This document shows positions 15,596 through 24,898 of a stretch of DNA of 38,916 nt, one piece after another. This DNA is from Gammaproteobacteria bacterium (GTDB lineage Bacteria; Pseudomonadota; Gammaproteobacteria; UBA6429; Thiohalophilaceae): assembly GCA_030594815.1 (NCBI GenBank), contig JAUVEN010000014.1, positions 1 through 38,916 of the forward strand. The letters are read 5' to 3'. Every line of letters begins with the position of its first letter. The first letter of the stretch is position 1. A program made the translations under genes and the position numbers. The notes beneath the pieces were generated by a model that was not told where the DNA came from, made no database searches, and worked only from the letters and a program-made list of their open reading frames with translations.

Positions 15596-16147
15596 ATGCG
15601 AAGAATTAATATTATATTTATATTTTTAATGCTGTCAGCGTGCACCTCGATGGTGAATGTAGACTATGATAGAAGCACAGATTTCTCGTCCTATAAAACA
15701 TTTAGTGTTGATACCAGGCCGGTAAGGATTTCAACAGATACACGAGTCAATAGTTCATTTATGCAACAGCGCGTTGTGAATGAGCTTAACGCAACCTTAA
15801 CAAAAAATGGGTTTCAAAATATAAAGCAAAATGCTGATTTTAATGTTAAGTATTTTCTGGATATAAAAAGAGAAATAGGCTCACAGGATTCTGGTGCTGT
15901 TTCAATTGGTTTTGGATCATCAAGTCGCCATTCTGCGATTGGTTTAGGATTTAACATCCCTATCGGAGAAACAGCGAGTATTGATTATCTGGTGTTAACC
16001 ATTGATGTTGTTTCTACAAAAACTAACAATTTACTATGGCGTGGCTCTTTAGGTTATTCGCTTTATGAAGGTGCAAGCCCTGAAACATACACTAAACTGA
16101 TAAATGAACTTGTCGAAGAAATACTGAAAAACTTCCCGCCAAAATAA
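15596..16147 (+). CDS. DUF4136 lipoprotein
   Basis: The ATG at 15596 opens a lipoprotein signal MRRINIIFIFLMLSAC with the lipobox Cys at residue 16, giving 183 residues; a start at 15569 would put nine extra charged residues in front of the signal. The body has VNVDYDRSTDFSSYKTFSVD, which is the DUF4136 N-terminal pattern, then a helix (VVNELNATLTKNGF), a glycine-serine segment and strands ending LLWRGSLG, TYTKLINELVEEILKNFPP. This family of small outer-membrane or periplasmic lipoproteins has unknown function. It may be cotranscribed with the ParA gene, but nothing ties the two functionally. Confidence 0.85.
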   Translation: MRRINIIFIFLMLSACTSMVNVDYDRSTDFSSYKTFSVDTRPVRISTDTRVNSSFMQQRVVNELNATLTKNGFQNIKQNADFNVKYFLDIKREIGSQDSGAVSIGFGSSSRHSAIGLGFNIPIGETASIDYLVLTIDVVSTKTNNLLWRGSLGYSLYEGASPETYTKLINELVEEILKNFPPK

Positions 16148-16163
16148 AAAAGAAGAAATTGTT

Positions 16164-16190
16164 TTTGTAGGTCAGACTTTAGTCTGACGC
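16164..16190 (+). repeat. REP-like hairpin with GTAGGT head
   Basis: TTTTTGTAGGT precedes GTCAGACT (16171-16178), which pairs perfectly with AGTCTGAC (16181-16188) across TT. It belongs to the same head class as the hairpin at 14735. It lies just after the DUF4136 stop codon and may double as a terminator. Confidence 0.55.
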
Positions 16191-16267
16191 TATGCTAAAA
16201 CGAAGCCACAACTCTTTTTATTAAAAGAAGTGCTAATCGAAAATAGCAATAGATGTACGGTCACCGC

Positions 16268-16343
16268 GTTGGACTGGCAGCTCTATGGCGTCCATGCCAT
16301 CGCTGCATAAGTATATCCTTGTACGTAAAGTCCAACCTACAAA
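16268..16343 (-). repeat. REP-like hairpin, inverted orientation
   Basis: GTTGGACT (16268-16275) pairs with AGTCCAAC (16329-16336), and on the minus strand the element begins TTTGTAGGTTGGACT. With the hairpin at 16164 in the opposite orientation this makes a two-headed arrangement like a BIME between the convergent DUF4136 and SDR genes. Confidence 0.5.
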
Positions 16344-17224
16344 CAGCTTTTAAGTCCTTCTTTCAGACTTGGATAGATAAGCTCAATTTCAAGCTCATTG
16401 ATCATTTTTGAGTTATCCATTTTTCTCGATTCTTTTAAATATGAGAGCATACCCTGACTGATGGTTTTTTCTGCTTCATCCCAATCAACTAAAGGTGGCC
16501 GCTCTAAATTACAAAAATCTGCAATGGTATTAAAGTACTCGGTCATATTACTGTTTGTGCCATCACTGACATTGTAAATCTCACCGGCAGTATCTTTTAC
16601 TGCCGCAGCAACACAAACCTGGGCTAAATCATCGGCATGTATTCGATTAGTCTGTGGTGATAGGTTTTCATGCAACATAGGAATTTTATCTTTTAAACGT
16701 TGCAGCGGCAGACGACCTGGGCCATAAATTCCACCGACACGTAATACCGTAATGGGAACAGTATTTTGTTTACCCCATTGCTGTAATTGTTGTTCAGCAT
16801 CATAACGACGTTTTGCACGATCGACTTGAGGATTAGCGGGTGTTTGTTCATTTATAAGTGCACCACCCTGGTCTCCATAAACTCCCGAAGTACTGATGTA
16901 AATGAGGTGGGCGGGTAAATGATTCACATCTAAATTTTCCAGGAACTGGTTCATGCGCGTGTCATTTACTCCCTTAGATGGGGGGGGGGCAAAATAATAA
17001 AGTAAGGCTTGTTTGCTGGGCAGGTTAGTTAGACTTTGTGCATCGTCAAGATCAGCCTGCCAGGTATGAATATGTTGCTGGCGGAATAAATCAATAGAAG
17101 ATTCACTTCGAGCCAGAGCAAAGACAGATTTTGACGCATTTTTCCAGATTTTAGCGACACGTAGGCCAATATCACCACAGCCAATAATAAGTATATGTTT
17201 AAAAGGTTTATCTTTATCGATCAT
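16337..17224 (-). CDS. NAD(P)-dependent SDR / epimerase family (YeeZ-like)
   Basis: A 295-residue Rossmann-fold protein. The nucleotide-binding glycine motif is GCGDIGLRVAK at residues 15-25. The segment IYISTSGVYGDQGG with a later YDAEQQLQQW contains the Tyr/Ser/Lys-like positions of extended SDRs, though the usual YxxxK is replaced by YDAEQ, and GGIYGPGRLPLQRL and NRIHADDLAQVC are typical of the epimerase branch. Proteins of this size and motif set are annotated YeeZ-like in many Gammaproteobacteria; the substrate is unknown. It is divergent from the 2Fe-2S reductase gene with 41 bases between starts. Confidence 0.85.
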   Translation of the reverse strand: MIDKDKPFKHILIIGCGDIGLRVAKIWKNASKSVFALARSESSIDLFRQQHIHTWQADLDDAQSLTNLPSKQALLYYFAPPPSKGVNDTRMNQFLENLDVNHLPAHLIYISTSGVYGDQGGALINEQTPANPQVDRAKRRYDAEQQLQQWGKQNTVPITVLRVGGIYGPGRLPLQRLKDKIPMLHENLSPQTNRIHADDLAQVCVAAAVKDTAGEIYNVSDGTNSNMTEYFNTIADFCNLERPPLVDWDEAEKTISQGMLSYLKESRKMDNSKMINELEIELIYPSLKEGLKSCL

Positions 17225-17265
17225 TAGGGGATAATTCCGCGTCCAAAATTAAGTTGAGTGTTTTA

Positions 17266-18279
17266 ATGAGTTATTCAGTACGTATTGAATCCAGTGACCA
17301 CACATTTACCGTTGACGAAGGAGAATCTGTACTCGATGCCGCACTTCGTCAAAGTATAGCATTGCCCTATGGTTGTCGAGGCGGTGCTTGTGGCGCCTGT
17401 AAAGGCCAATTACTTGAGGGCAGTATTTCTTATACAAACGGTTTGCCTGACGGAATTTCTGCTGAAGAGCATGACAAAGGCTATGCTCTTTTTTGCATGG
17501 CTGAAGCAACATCAGATCTAGTGATTAAATCAAAAGAAGTTAAAGCAGCGGATGAGATAAAGGTGAAAATTTTGCCTTGCCGTGTACATGAAAAAGTGCA
17601 ACTCAATCATGATGTTGTTTTAATAAAGCTGCAGTTGCCAAAAACAGAACGCTTACAATTTTTCGCTGGCCAGTATATTAATTTTTTGCTTAAAAATGGT
17701 AAGTATCGCAGCTTCTCGCTAGCCAATGCTCCTCATGACGATGAGTTTATCGAGCTTCATATTCGACATGTCCCTGATGGTGTTTTTACCAGTGAAGTGT
17801 TTGATGAAATGAAAGAGAAAGACATGCTTCGTATCGAAGGTCCTTTTGGTAATTTCTATTTACAGGAAGAGTCAAAGCGCCCGATTATTTTGATGGCGGG
17901 TGGGACAGGTTTTGCACCGGTAAAAGGTATGATTGAACATGCATTAAAAGTGGGATTAGAACGGGCCATTCATCTGTATTGGGGTGTGCGTGCAAAAGAA
18001 GATTTATATATGCACGAACTTGCTTTGTCATGGACCAGGCAAAATCCACTTATTCAATATACACCGGTACTATCTGATCCTGCTGAAGCAGATAACTGGA
18101 CGGGGCGTACTGGATACGTACATACTGCGATAATGGAAGATTATCCAGATTTAAGTCAGTATGAAATCTATGGTTCAGGCCCACCGGTTATGGTTTATGC
18201 CGGTAAAGATGAATTTGTAAAAAATAATCTGGACTTAGATCATTATTTTTCTGATGCCTTTGAATATCAAAAAGATTAG
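17266..18279 (+). CDS. 2Fe-2S ferredoxin–FNR reductase (CDP-6-deoxyglucoseen reductase-like)
   Basis: Using the ATG at 17266 gives 337 residues; a TTG at 17254 is possible but less likely. Residues 1-90 are a plant-type 2Fe-2S ferredoxin with cluster cysteines Cys37, Cys42, Cys45 and Cys77 (CRGGACGAC and LFCMAE). Then comes an FAD-binding barrel with FRSFSLAN-type motif YRSFSLANAP, and an NAD domain with GGTGFAPVKGM and YGSGPPVMV. Such reductases pass electrons from NAD(P)H through FAD to the cluster and on to an oxygenase or another acceptor. In pseudomonads a similar gene stands next to ubiD, and here ubiD is about 2.6 kb away. The partner is unknown. Confidence 0.88.
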   Translation: MSYSVRIESSDHTFTVDEGESVLDAALRQSIALPYGCRGGACGACKGQLLEGSISYTNGLPDGISAEEHDKGYALFCMAEATSDLVIKSKEVKAADEIKVKILPCRVHEKVQLNHDVVLIKLQLPKTERLQFFAGQYINFLLKNGKYRSFSLANAPHDDEFIELHIRHVPDGVFTSEVFDEMKEKDMLRIEGPFGNFYLQEESKRPIILMAGGTGFAPVKGMIEHALKVGLERAIHLYWGVRAKEDLYMHELALSWTRQNPLIQYTPVLSDPAEADNWTGRTGYVHTAIMEDYPDLSQYEIYGSGPPVMVYAGKDEFVKNNLDLDHYFSDAFEYQKD

Positions 18280-18291
18280 CTCTTTCGTGCA

Positions 18292-18315
18292 GCCAATTAC
18301 AAGACTGTAATTGGC
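18292..18315 (+). terminator. Hairpin after the reductase gene
   Basis: GCCAATTAC (18292-18300) and GTAATTGGC (18307-18315) form a perfect 9-bp stem with a 6-base loop, 13 bases after the stop codon. There is no T-run after it, so it may be a weak terminator or an mRNA-end stabiliser. Confidence 0.5.
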
Positions 18316-18341
18316 GAATAAACTAGTCTAATATGTAGTTA

Positions 18342-19937
18342 ATGCATATTAAAAAGAACGATCTCCTCCCTTCTACTCGCTGGTCAATTGTCTACATTGT
18401 CGTGATTCCTATCGTTGTTTGCATTTTTGCGAGTTGGAATGCTTATCAGCGTATCAGTGAATTTGAGCAAGCACATTATCGTGTTGCTAAATCAACAACT
18501 GAAATTGTTGCAAGTGAAATCAGTAAACGTATAAAAGAGCGTCAACGTAATCTAAGAGTATTTGCTAAGCGTGAAGAAAAATTACTTCATGATATTAGTC
18601 GTTCACCAGACAACGAAGCATTAAATAAAGAACTCAATAAAAAAATAAAAGATTCATTTCCAAACTACTTTGCTGTTTCTCTTGCTGATAGAGAAGGTAT
18701 TCCGATTATTGATGATTTTGATGGCTTTGTCGGTGAGTTATGTAAGGAAGATCTGAAGCTTCACGCTCAAGGCTTGCCACAACCCATGCGTGTTCATCCT
18801 AATACTCAGGAGTATCATATTGATATCATCGTGGCATGGAATCGTGATGACGGCAAAGCAAAAAATGAAACAAACGGTGGCCTTTTATTCGTAAGTTTTG
18901 TGCCCGATTTTTTATTTCGTTTGCTTGAACTGTCAAATGCCCCGCGACATGAATTAATGCTGATTAACCATACAATAAAAAACCTTATTGAGGTTACTGA
19001 AAGTGGTACAAGAATAAAACTGGACCGAAATGATTATCTTCTAACAGAAGATGAAAAAGAACGGATATTATTTTCCAGTCCAGTTGAAAATTCAGCGTGG
19101 GACTTAGTTGCGTTTCGTGATGAAACTTTATTCTCTGAATATCGAATACATATAATTAACTTCAACCTATTACTATTAGGGTTTTTTATTTTTGTCAGTA
19201 TGCTTATGGTTGGCTTACTTCTTCGTATTGAAAAAAGAAGAATTAGTGCTGAAGAAACGAAAGAAGAAATGTTCTCGCTCTTTAATCATGACCTTCGTGC
19301 TCCATTGAATTCCATATTTGGATTTTTAGAAATATTTACCACTACGGATCTTTGCATAAAAAGTCCGGAGAAATGTAAACATTTAGCTAATAGAGCATTT
19401 GATAACAGTTTAGTTATGCGTGAAATTATTGATGACATATTAGACGTGCAGAAAATGGATGCAGGTGAAATGTCTTTTGATTTTGGCGAGATAGAAATCA
19501 TCTCCGTCATTAAAGACACTGTTGAAATGAATGAGTCACATGCACAAATGAATAATGTTAAGTTACTTATGTTAAACGATGAAAGTGTTATTTATATCAA
19601 AGCAGATGAACGTCGTATCAAGCAGGCAATTACAAACCTTTTATCAAACGCGATTAAATACTCGCCTGAAAATGAAACAGTAACCGTGGGTATAGAGAGG
19701 AAAAATACTGGAGTGACTATTAGTATTTCTGATAATGGTCCTGGAATAGAAAAAGATTTTCAGGATCAGGTCTTTAATAAATTCGCTCAATCTAAATCAA
19801 AACTTACACGACGTGTAGGTGGAACAGGTTTGGGTCTTGCTATTGTTAAGCACATCATAGACGCTCACAAGGGTAAAGTTACTTTTAAAACAGATCCAAA
19901 TAAGGGAACAACATTTATAATAAAGTTAGATTTTTAG
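18342..19937 (+). CDS. Membrane sensor histidine kinase
   Basis: A 531-residue kinase. One membrane helix is at about 15-33 and a second at about 270-292, enclosing an extracytoplasmic sensor of about 235 residues of Cache-like pattern. The phosphoacceptor helix has FNHDLRAPLNSIFGF with His near residue 315, and the ATPase has the N box (ITNLLSNAIKYSPEN), the G1 box DNGPGIEKDF and the G2 box GGTGLGLAIVKHI. There is no receiver domain and no response-regulator gene nearby, so it is an orphan kinase whose partner lies elsewhere. Signal unknown. No strong ribosome binding site is visible. Confidence 0.9.
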   Translation: MHIKKNDLLPSTRWSIVYIVVIPIVVCIFASWNAYQRISEFEQAHYRVAKSTTEIVASEISKRIKERQRNLRVFAKREEKLLHDISRSPDNEALNKELNKKIKDSFPNYFAVSLADREGIPIIDDFDGFVGELCKEDLKLHAQGLPQPMRVHPNTQEYHIDIIVAWNRDDGKAKNETNGGLLFVSFVPDFLFRLLELSNAPRHELMLINHTIKNLIEVTESGTRIKLDRNDYLLTEDEKERILFSSPVENSAWDLVAFRDETLFSEYRIHIINFNLLLLGFFIFVSMLMVGLLLRIEKRRISAEETKEEMFSLFNHDLRAPLNSIFGFLEIFTTTDLCIKSPEKCKHLANRAFDNSLVMREIIDDILDVQKMDAGEMSFDFGEIEIISVIKDTVEMNESHAQMNNVKLLMLNDESVIYIKADERRIKQAITNLLSNAIKYSPENETVTVGIERKNTGVTISISDNGPGIEKDFQDQVFNKFAQSKSKLTRRVGGTGLGLAIVKHIIDAHKGKVTFKTDPNKGTTFIIKLDF

Positions 19938-20045
19938 TAGATTTATTTAAGACTTTTCAGTGGCTGGTAGCGGGTTATTCTTTCTCATATTATTAGTAAG
20001 AATATATCGAAGCATTAGTATGAAATAGAGATGACTCCGGTACCT

Positions 20046-21221
20046 TTAATTAAGAAATAAGCCTTTTTTGAAATATTCGGCTGCCAGCTTAGGCTCATTA
20101 AGGTATTCCATTAATAAACCTAATTCTTTATAAGTTTCCGGGAGTTCCTTATTTCCAACACTTGCTTCAAGGTAAGCACGCGCTTTTCCCCATAAGTCGT
20201 TATACATGCACAAGCGTCCTAATGTTAGTAACAACAGAGGATGGTTGTCATGATCTTTTGACAGTGATTCAGCAAAGATTAATTGTTTTTCAAGTTGAGA
20301 TGATTTTACCAATCCATATAACTTAATAAGTGATGGGTTCCATTCTTTGCGTAATACATTTCTAAGAATAATTTCTGCTTCGTCATTTTGTTTGATTTGT
20401 ATCAGCTTATTGCAATATATTTCAACCAGGCAACCGTCTTTCTTTAATTCACGTGATATGTTTTGCCATAATTTCCGCAGAGCATCTGCCTCTTTATCAG
20501 AGTTGATTTTCTGGAAAAGTTCTTTATAGGTTTCACATTCTATTTCCAGTAATTTCTTTTCGGGAAAAACTTTATGTTTATGTAATTGTGGCAATAATTT
20601 TCTCAGATCATCCCAGCTCTTTAACTGTTGGTATAGCTGGCTCAGTAACACCATAATATGAGTGTGTTTTGGCGATAAGGTATGAAGGTGTACCAGTGCT
20701 GCTAAAGCTTGTTCATTCTGGCCATAGGCAAATTGTAATTCAGCATGTGTTAAGCGCACTGAAAAATCAGCGTCAGGCATACTTTTGTGTGCAAGTGACA
20801 GATAGTGATCGCGACGCTCAGGAGCATTTTGTTTTTGCGCAGCTTTTGCGGCAGAAAGGTAATTTAATAAAGGCATGTCACTATATTTAACGGATTTTGT
20901 TAATAAACGTTCAGCTTTTTTCCACTGGCCCTGAGATAAATTAACCAAACCCTGTAATGATATTTTTCGTGCTTTTTTTGCTTGTGAAGATTGACGCCAT
21001 TTCTTTAGTTGTTCAGGCATAGTCCATGTATTAATAATAAAACGTACCAGAAAGTATCCAAAAATATAGCTAAACAAAAGTAAAACTAAAAAGAGTGACA
21101 GGCTTATTTCTAATGTAGTGTAGCCTCGACCAACGAGAACATAACCTGAGTCATCGTGCGCAAGTAAGCCAGCAGCTACTGCAATAAATATGATGGCAAA
21201 GAAGCTAAATAAATACTTCAT
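20046..21221 (-). CDS. hemY: HemY, TPR membrane protein of the heme cluster
   Basis: A 391-residue inner-membrane protein with two N-terminal helices (about 1-22 and 40-65) joined by a short loop, followed by a cytoplasmic or periplasmic TPR-rich region. The HemY signature GYFLVRFIINTW and RKISLQGLVNLSQGQWKKAERLL are present. It is the last gene of hemCDXY; its start overlaps the hemX stop by 4 bases (ATGA), so they are translationally coupled. This is the proteobacterial HemY of unknown role in tetrapyrrole metabolism, not the protoporphyrinogen oxidase of the same name in Bacillus. Confidence 0.93.
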   Translation of the reverse strand: MKYLFSFFAIIFIAVAAGLLAHDDSGYVLVGRGYTTLEISLSLFLVLLLFSYIFGYFLVRFIINTWTMPEQLKKWRQSSQAKKARKISLQGLVNLSQGQWKKAERLLTKSVKYSDMPLLNYLSAAKAAQKQNAPERRDHYLSLAHKSMPDADFSVRLTHAELQFAYGQNEQALAALVHLHTLSPKHTHIMVLLSQLYQQLKSWDDLRKLLPQLHKHKVFPEKKLLEIECETYKELFQKINSDKEADALRKLWQNISRELKKDGCLVEIYCNKLIQIKQNDEAEIILRNVLRKEWNPSLIKLYGLVKSSQLEKQLIFAESLSKDHDNHPLLLLTLGRLCMYNDLWGKARAYLEASVGNKELPETYKELGLLMEYLNEPKLAAEYFKKGLFLN

Positions 21222-22336
21222 GATTTTTCTTCAACCTTTACAACCGGTGCCACAGGTAATTGGCCTTGAGTTCGGTATTTTCTAATCGCAGAAAAGGTTG
21301 ATGAAATATCGGGTAATGTTGGATCGATATCAAATTTTTGAAGCTCTTCAATACTCGCGAGCATGTTACGGGTAACGTTATGCTCAGTGTCAAAGTATTG
21401 GTTGACCCATTTTTTAGTTGTTGCTAAGCGTTCCTGGTAAATTTCATTATGGCCATTCAATAATGCTAAGCGTGCTTGCTCCAGTAATAAGGCAAGATTT
21501 TGCAGCAGAAAAAAATGTTGATTAGGTGCAAGTAAAGGCTCTAGCGGTTTTTCATGATTACGAATAACAATAAGACTTTTGAGATCTTTCCAAATGGCAG
21601 CAGGGAGATCTTTAATACCTTTAACTTCAGAAGATGCTGAAGTTTTTTCTATTTGATTTAATTTGTATGTTTTTGGATCCGGAGTATTTAATGGCAGGTT
21701 TGGAATATTACTACTCATAGCGCTAAGGCTAACGGACAAACCGGCTAAGTCGATAGTTGGAATATTGTTTAAGATTTGAAGATCTTTCGCTAAAATTTTT
21801 CTGACATTTAATAATGCAGGATCGGCAACTTCAGCCAGACGAGCATCGGCTGCTTTTAAAGCAACGGTTGCTGTAGCGATATCTTTTTCAAGTAATAAAC
21901 GATGGTTTGCTACCTGAACTAAATATTCTGCTTCCGCCATTAACCAGTCATTACGTAGATGTTCATTATTACGAACAATATTAGTTAAATTATTGCGTAG
22001 ATTTTCCTGTTCGTTATGAATATTTTGAATTTGTTCCTTATTTTGCGCTGTAAGTTCCAGCTGTTGTGTTTTTATCGATGAAATTTGTTGCTCAATGTTT
22101 TGAGATGTTATTTTTTGCTTAATAGTGTTTGTTTGCTGACCTTCCCATAAAAGATAAAGACCACCCGCAGTTGCCAGGGCAACAAAAAATGTAAATATGT
22201 ATGAGCCAGCGTTAGATGTTGTTTTTGTTTTAACATTATCTTTTTTCGGCACAGAGGTTTTATCTTTCGATTTTTTATCGAGTGATTTGTCTTTAGTTTT
22301 CTCTGTATCAGCAGGTTTTTTTTCAGCGTCTGTCAT
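21218..22336 (-). CDS. hemX: HemX-like membrane protein
   Basis: A 372-residue protein, close to E. coli HemX (393). A lysine- and threonine-rich cytosolic head (about 1-40) precedes one membrane helix (YIFTFFVALATAGGLYLLW, about 46-66), a coiled-coil stretch (about 75-130) and the conserved DWLMAEAEYLVQVANHRLLLEKD motif near residues 130-152. It was once annotated as uroporphyrin-III methyltransferase but has no methyltransferase fold; its role with HemY is unsettled. GGAA lies 5-9 bases before the ATG. It follows hemD by 25 bases. Confidence 0.93.
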   Translation of the reverse strand: MTDAEKKPADTEKTKDKSLDKKSKDKTSVPKKDNVKTKTTSNAGSYIFTFFVALATAGGLYLLWEGQQTNTIKQKITSQNIEQQISSIKTQQLELTAQNKEQIQNIHNEQENLRNNLTNIVRNNEHLRNDWLMAEAEYLVQVANHRLLLEKDIATATVALKAADARLAEVADPALLNVRKILAKDLQILNNIPTIDLAGLSVSLSAMSSNIPNLPLNTPDPKTYKLNQIEKTSASSEVKGIKDLPAAIWKDLKSLIVIRNHEKPLEPLLAPNQHFFLLQNLALLLEQARLALLNGHNEIYQERLATTKKWVNQYFDTEHNVTRNMLASIEELQKFDIDPTLPDISSTFSAIRKYRTQGQLPVAPVVKVEEKS

Positions 22337-22361
22337 GATGTTTCCATTATGTATATATTCT

Positions 22362-23126
22362 TTATGACAATAAATTATTTAATTTTAATGATTCAATGAT
22401 CGCGTCGTCACTTGCTTCATTTGCGATGAATAAATTACCACTAAATTTTGCATCTTTTGCTATTTTAACAAGGCGCTGATTAATCAGTAATAAAGGTACT
22501 TGCAAAAGCAGTGATAATACCTTTACTGGTGTTAATTCAAGTAAGTTTTTCAGGCTTTCAGCACTAGTAATGACAATAGCGGCTATCTGATTATTCTGCA
22601 AATATTGTTCTAAATCTGTGGTATTTGTCGCAGGTTTGATTCGTTTATAAACATCAAGATATTCAACAATTGCCCCACGTTGCTGCAATGTTTCTTTTAG
22701 GTGTTCTCGCCCACCATTTCCACGAATAATCAGGATATGTTTTTTATCAACACTTTGCATGGCCGACGTTGCAAGCAAACCTTCGCTATTAAAATTTTCC
22801 TGAGGGCTAATATCAGGCAGCTTGCCAAGGATATTATTTAACGTTTTTGCACTGCCCTGGCCAATGGTCGCAAGCAAAACATTCTCGGGTAATGTTGTTA
22901 AATTCTGAATTTGTTTAAGGCCGTGTTCAACCGCATTGGGGCTAATAAAAATAACAATATCGAACTGCTGCAGGTGTTGAATTTTTTCTTTATTTTCCTC
23001 TGTAAGCTCAGAGGGAATAATTTCTAATGTGGGAAACAAAAAGGTCTCACCACCCGCTGCTTTAATGCCTAGCGCTAGCTTACCGGATTGATGTGCCGGA
23101 CGGGTGATCATGATATTCCGTATCAT
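22362..23126 (-). CDS. hemD: Uroporphyrinogen-III synthase
   Basis: A 254-residue HemD, the enzyme that closes hydroxymethylbilane into uroporphyrinogen III with inversion of ring D. It has the usual low-conservation fold with ITRPAHQSGKLA at the N-terminus, IVIFISPNAVEHGL (near residue 73), ATIGQGSAKTL, ILIIRGNGGREHLKETL and IVITSAESLKNLLEL. An alternative start at the second Met (23111) would begin MITRPAHQ, as many HemD proteins do. It follows hemC by 11 bases in the same operon. Confidence 0.95.
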   Translation of the reverse strand: MIRNIMITRPAHQSGKLALGIKAAGGETFLFPTLEIIPSELTEENKEKIQHLQQFDIVIFISPNAVEHGLKQIQNLTTLPENVLLATIGQGSAKTLNNILGKLPDISPQENFNSEGLLATSAMQSVDKKHILIIRGNGGREHLKETLQQRGAIVEYLDVYKRIKPATNTTDLEQYLQNNQIAAIVITSAESLKNLLELTPVKVLSLLLQVPLLLINQRLVKIAKDAKFSGNLFIANEASDDAIIESLKLNNLLS

Positions 23127-23137
23127 TTTTAAGTCAC

Positions 23138-24070
23138 TTATGAGTTTTCATATAACTCATTTAATATTTTATCGGCACCACGTGAGAGTAAATCTTCAGC
23201 CAAAACAGTACCGAGTTCTTCAGCATTTTCAGGAGGGCCAGCAATCTCTCCGCGTATAATATGTTTACCATCTACCTGTCCTACTAAACCACGTAGTAAA
23301 ACGATACCGCGATCATATTCAGCATACCCAGCAATCGGAACCTGGCAACCACCTTGTAGACGTGCGTTCATAGCACGTTCTGCCAGTACTCGAATTTGTG
23401 TTTTATTATCATTGAGTGGAGCAATAAGATTATGCACCCGTGCATCGTTAGTACGGCATTCAATGCCGACAGCACCTTGCCCAATAGCCGGCAAGCAGAC
23501 ATCTGTGCCAATGAACTGGGTGATGCGATCATCAAATTTGAGGCGTTTTAACCCCGCTGCAGCTAGAATAATGGCATCGTATTCGTCATCATCAAGTTTC
23601 CTGAGGCGGGTATTTACGTTGCCACGCAAATCAATAATATTAAGATCAGGTCGGAGTGCAGCAATTTGAGACTGGCGGCGTAAACTCGATGTGCCTAAAC
23701 GGGCACCTTGTGGTAACTCTTCGAGTGTTTTGAAGTTATTGGAAACAAAGGCATCGCGAGGGTCTTCACGCTCACATATCACGGCGAGATGCAGTCCAGC
23801 AGGGAATTCAACAGGCACATCTTTCATTGAATGAACCGCAATATCAGCTCTGCCTTCAAGCATGCCAGTTTCGAGCTCTTTAACAAAAAGGCCTTTGCCA
23901 CCAACCTTTGCCAGTGGGGTATCAAGGATTTTGTCGCCTTGAGTGACCATGGTGACCAGCTCAATTTTTAATTCAGGATGGTGTTTTTTCAGCAAATCAC
24001 TAACATAGTTAGCCTGCCATAAAGCAAGGGGACTCTTACGTGTTGCGATTCGTAGGATTTCTTCAGACAT
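23138..24070 (-). CDS. hemC: Porphobilinogen deaminase (hydroxymethylbilane synthase)
   Basis: A 310-residue enzyme (E. coli 313) that condenses four porphobilinogens into hydroxymethylbilane. It starts [21 protein letters not shown]. Conserved features are VHSMKDVP with the catalytic Asp, [24 protein letters not shown], and [12 protein letters not shown] with the Cys that carries the dipyrromethane cofactor. It is the first gene of hemCDXY and has a good promoter 28 bases upstream. In Pseudomonas algR ends just before hemC; here algR is about 13 kb away. Confidence 0.98.
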   Translation of the reverse strand: MSEEILRIATRKSPLALWQANYVSDLLKKHHPELKIELVTMVTQGDKILDTPLAKVGGKGLFVKELETGMLEGRADIAVHSMKDVPVEFPAGLHLAVICEREDPRDAFVSNNFKTLEELPQGARLGTSSLRRQSQIAALRPDLNIIDLRGNVNTRLRKLDDDEYDAIILAAAGLKRLKFDDRITQFIGTDVCLPAIGQGAVGIECRTNDARVHNLIAPLNDNKTQIRVLAERAMNARLQGGCQVPIAGYAEYDRGIVLLRGLVGQVDGKHIIRGEIAGPPENAEELGTVLAEDLLSRGADKILNELYENS

Positions 24071-24098
24071 GGAAAACTCTCTGGGTTATATGGGTATA

Positions 24099-24128
24099 AA
24101 TATAATTTATCGAACTAATTTAAGTCAA
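24099..24128 (-). promoter_or_regulatory. Sigma70-like promoter for hemCDXY
   Basis: On the minus strand TTGACT (24128-24123) is followed after 18 bases by TATATT (24104-24099), 28 bases before the hemC ATG. Only one base of the -35 box and one of the -10 box differ from consensus. The short leader that follows has no riboswitch-like structure that I could see. Confidence 0.5.
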
Positions 24129-24227
24129 TATTGTAAAACACTTATAATACACGAAATAATTACTTGGCTCTTGATCAATACAGGTTCAATCATTATCAAT
24201 TGTTGAGCCCATGGGAGAAGATTTTTA

Positions 24228-24785
24228 ATGTTTTCATTTACTTCAAAAAAGCTTAAATCACTTTTGCTAGTCGCGATTGCCGGTTTATCTTTGCTCTGGA
24301 TTGTTGATGGTTCCGCCGAGAGCTCACCTGCATCTGTCGCTAATCAAAGCATAGATTCTTTACCGCATGTCGTACTAAAAGAGGGCCTGAATTTAACAGC
24401 AGATGCTACGGAATCAAATAAAAAACAAATTCCTATTTTAATGTTTTTCTCCATGGAACATTGCCCTTTTTGTATGGAAGTACAAGAGGATTACCTGAAA
24501 CCAATGTTACGTAATTCAGAATATGACGGTAAAGTGATCATTCGTAAAATGAGAATCGACAGCACAGATAACCTGCGTGACTTTAAGGGCAATGAGCGTG
24601 ACCCCGGTGAATTTAGTGATGATTATAATGTATCAATGGTACCTACGTTAGTGCTGGTTGATGCACAAGGTAACACAATTGCACCAGCCATTATTGGTAT
24701 AGCGAACTCTCATTATTATAGCTCTGAACTTGATGCTGCTATTGAAGCGTCAACACAGAAAATGCGAGCAATTGCCAGACGTTAG
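24228..24785 (+). CDS. Exported thioredoxin-fold protein (CPFC)
   Basis: A 185-residue protein with an N-terminal hydrophobic signal or anchor (residues 10-27) and a thioredoxin-like domain carrying the redox pair CPFC at Cys79-Cys82 in MFFSMEHCPFCMEV, followed by a FSDDYNVSMVPTLVLVDAQGN segment with the cis-Pro (VPT). The closest picture is the SoxW/thioredoxin-related periplasmic group, which reduces or shuffles disulfides of partner proteins. GGGAGAAG lies 7 bases before the ATG. It is divergent from hemC and is the first of two thioredoxin-like genes leading to a GMC oxidoreductase operon. Confidence 0.85.
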   Translation: MFSFTSKKLKSLLLVAIAGLSLLWIVDGSAESSPASVANQSIDSLPHVVLKEGLNLTADATESNKKQIPILMFFSMEHCPFCMEVQEDYLKPMLRNSEYDGKVIIRKMRIDSTDNLRDFKGNERDPGEFSDDYNVSMVPTLVLVDAQGNTIAPAIIGIANSHYYSSELDAAIEASTQKMRAIARR

Positions 24786-24809
24786 ACATACGTCGTTATT
24801 TCTAATGAT

Positions 24810-24853
24810 ATGTTCCCTCCTCCTAGCCCGCTCCCGGAGGGAGGGGGAAATTC
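24810..24853. repeat. C/G-rich imperfect inverted repeat
   Basis: TTCCCTCCTCC and GGAGGGAGGGGG face each other around TAGCCCGCTCCC in otherwise AT-rich DNA. It lies between the two thioredoxin-like genes and may terminate the first; a T-rich stretch follows at 24855-24875. Confidence 0.35.
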
Positions 24854-24898
24854 TTAATCTTTTGATTTAAATTATATTTAAAGAGTTTATCGATCAAT

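Noticed and set aside
24190-24205. Possible Fur half-site ATCATTATC upstream of the thioredoxin-like gene
   Set aside because: Only one half of the 19-bp Fur box matches; too weak to call.
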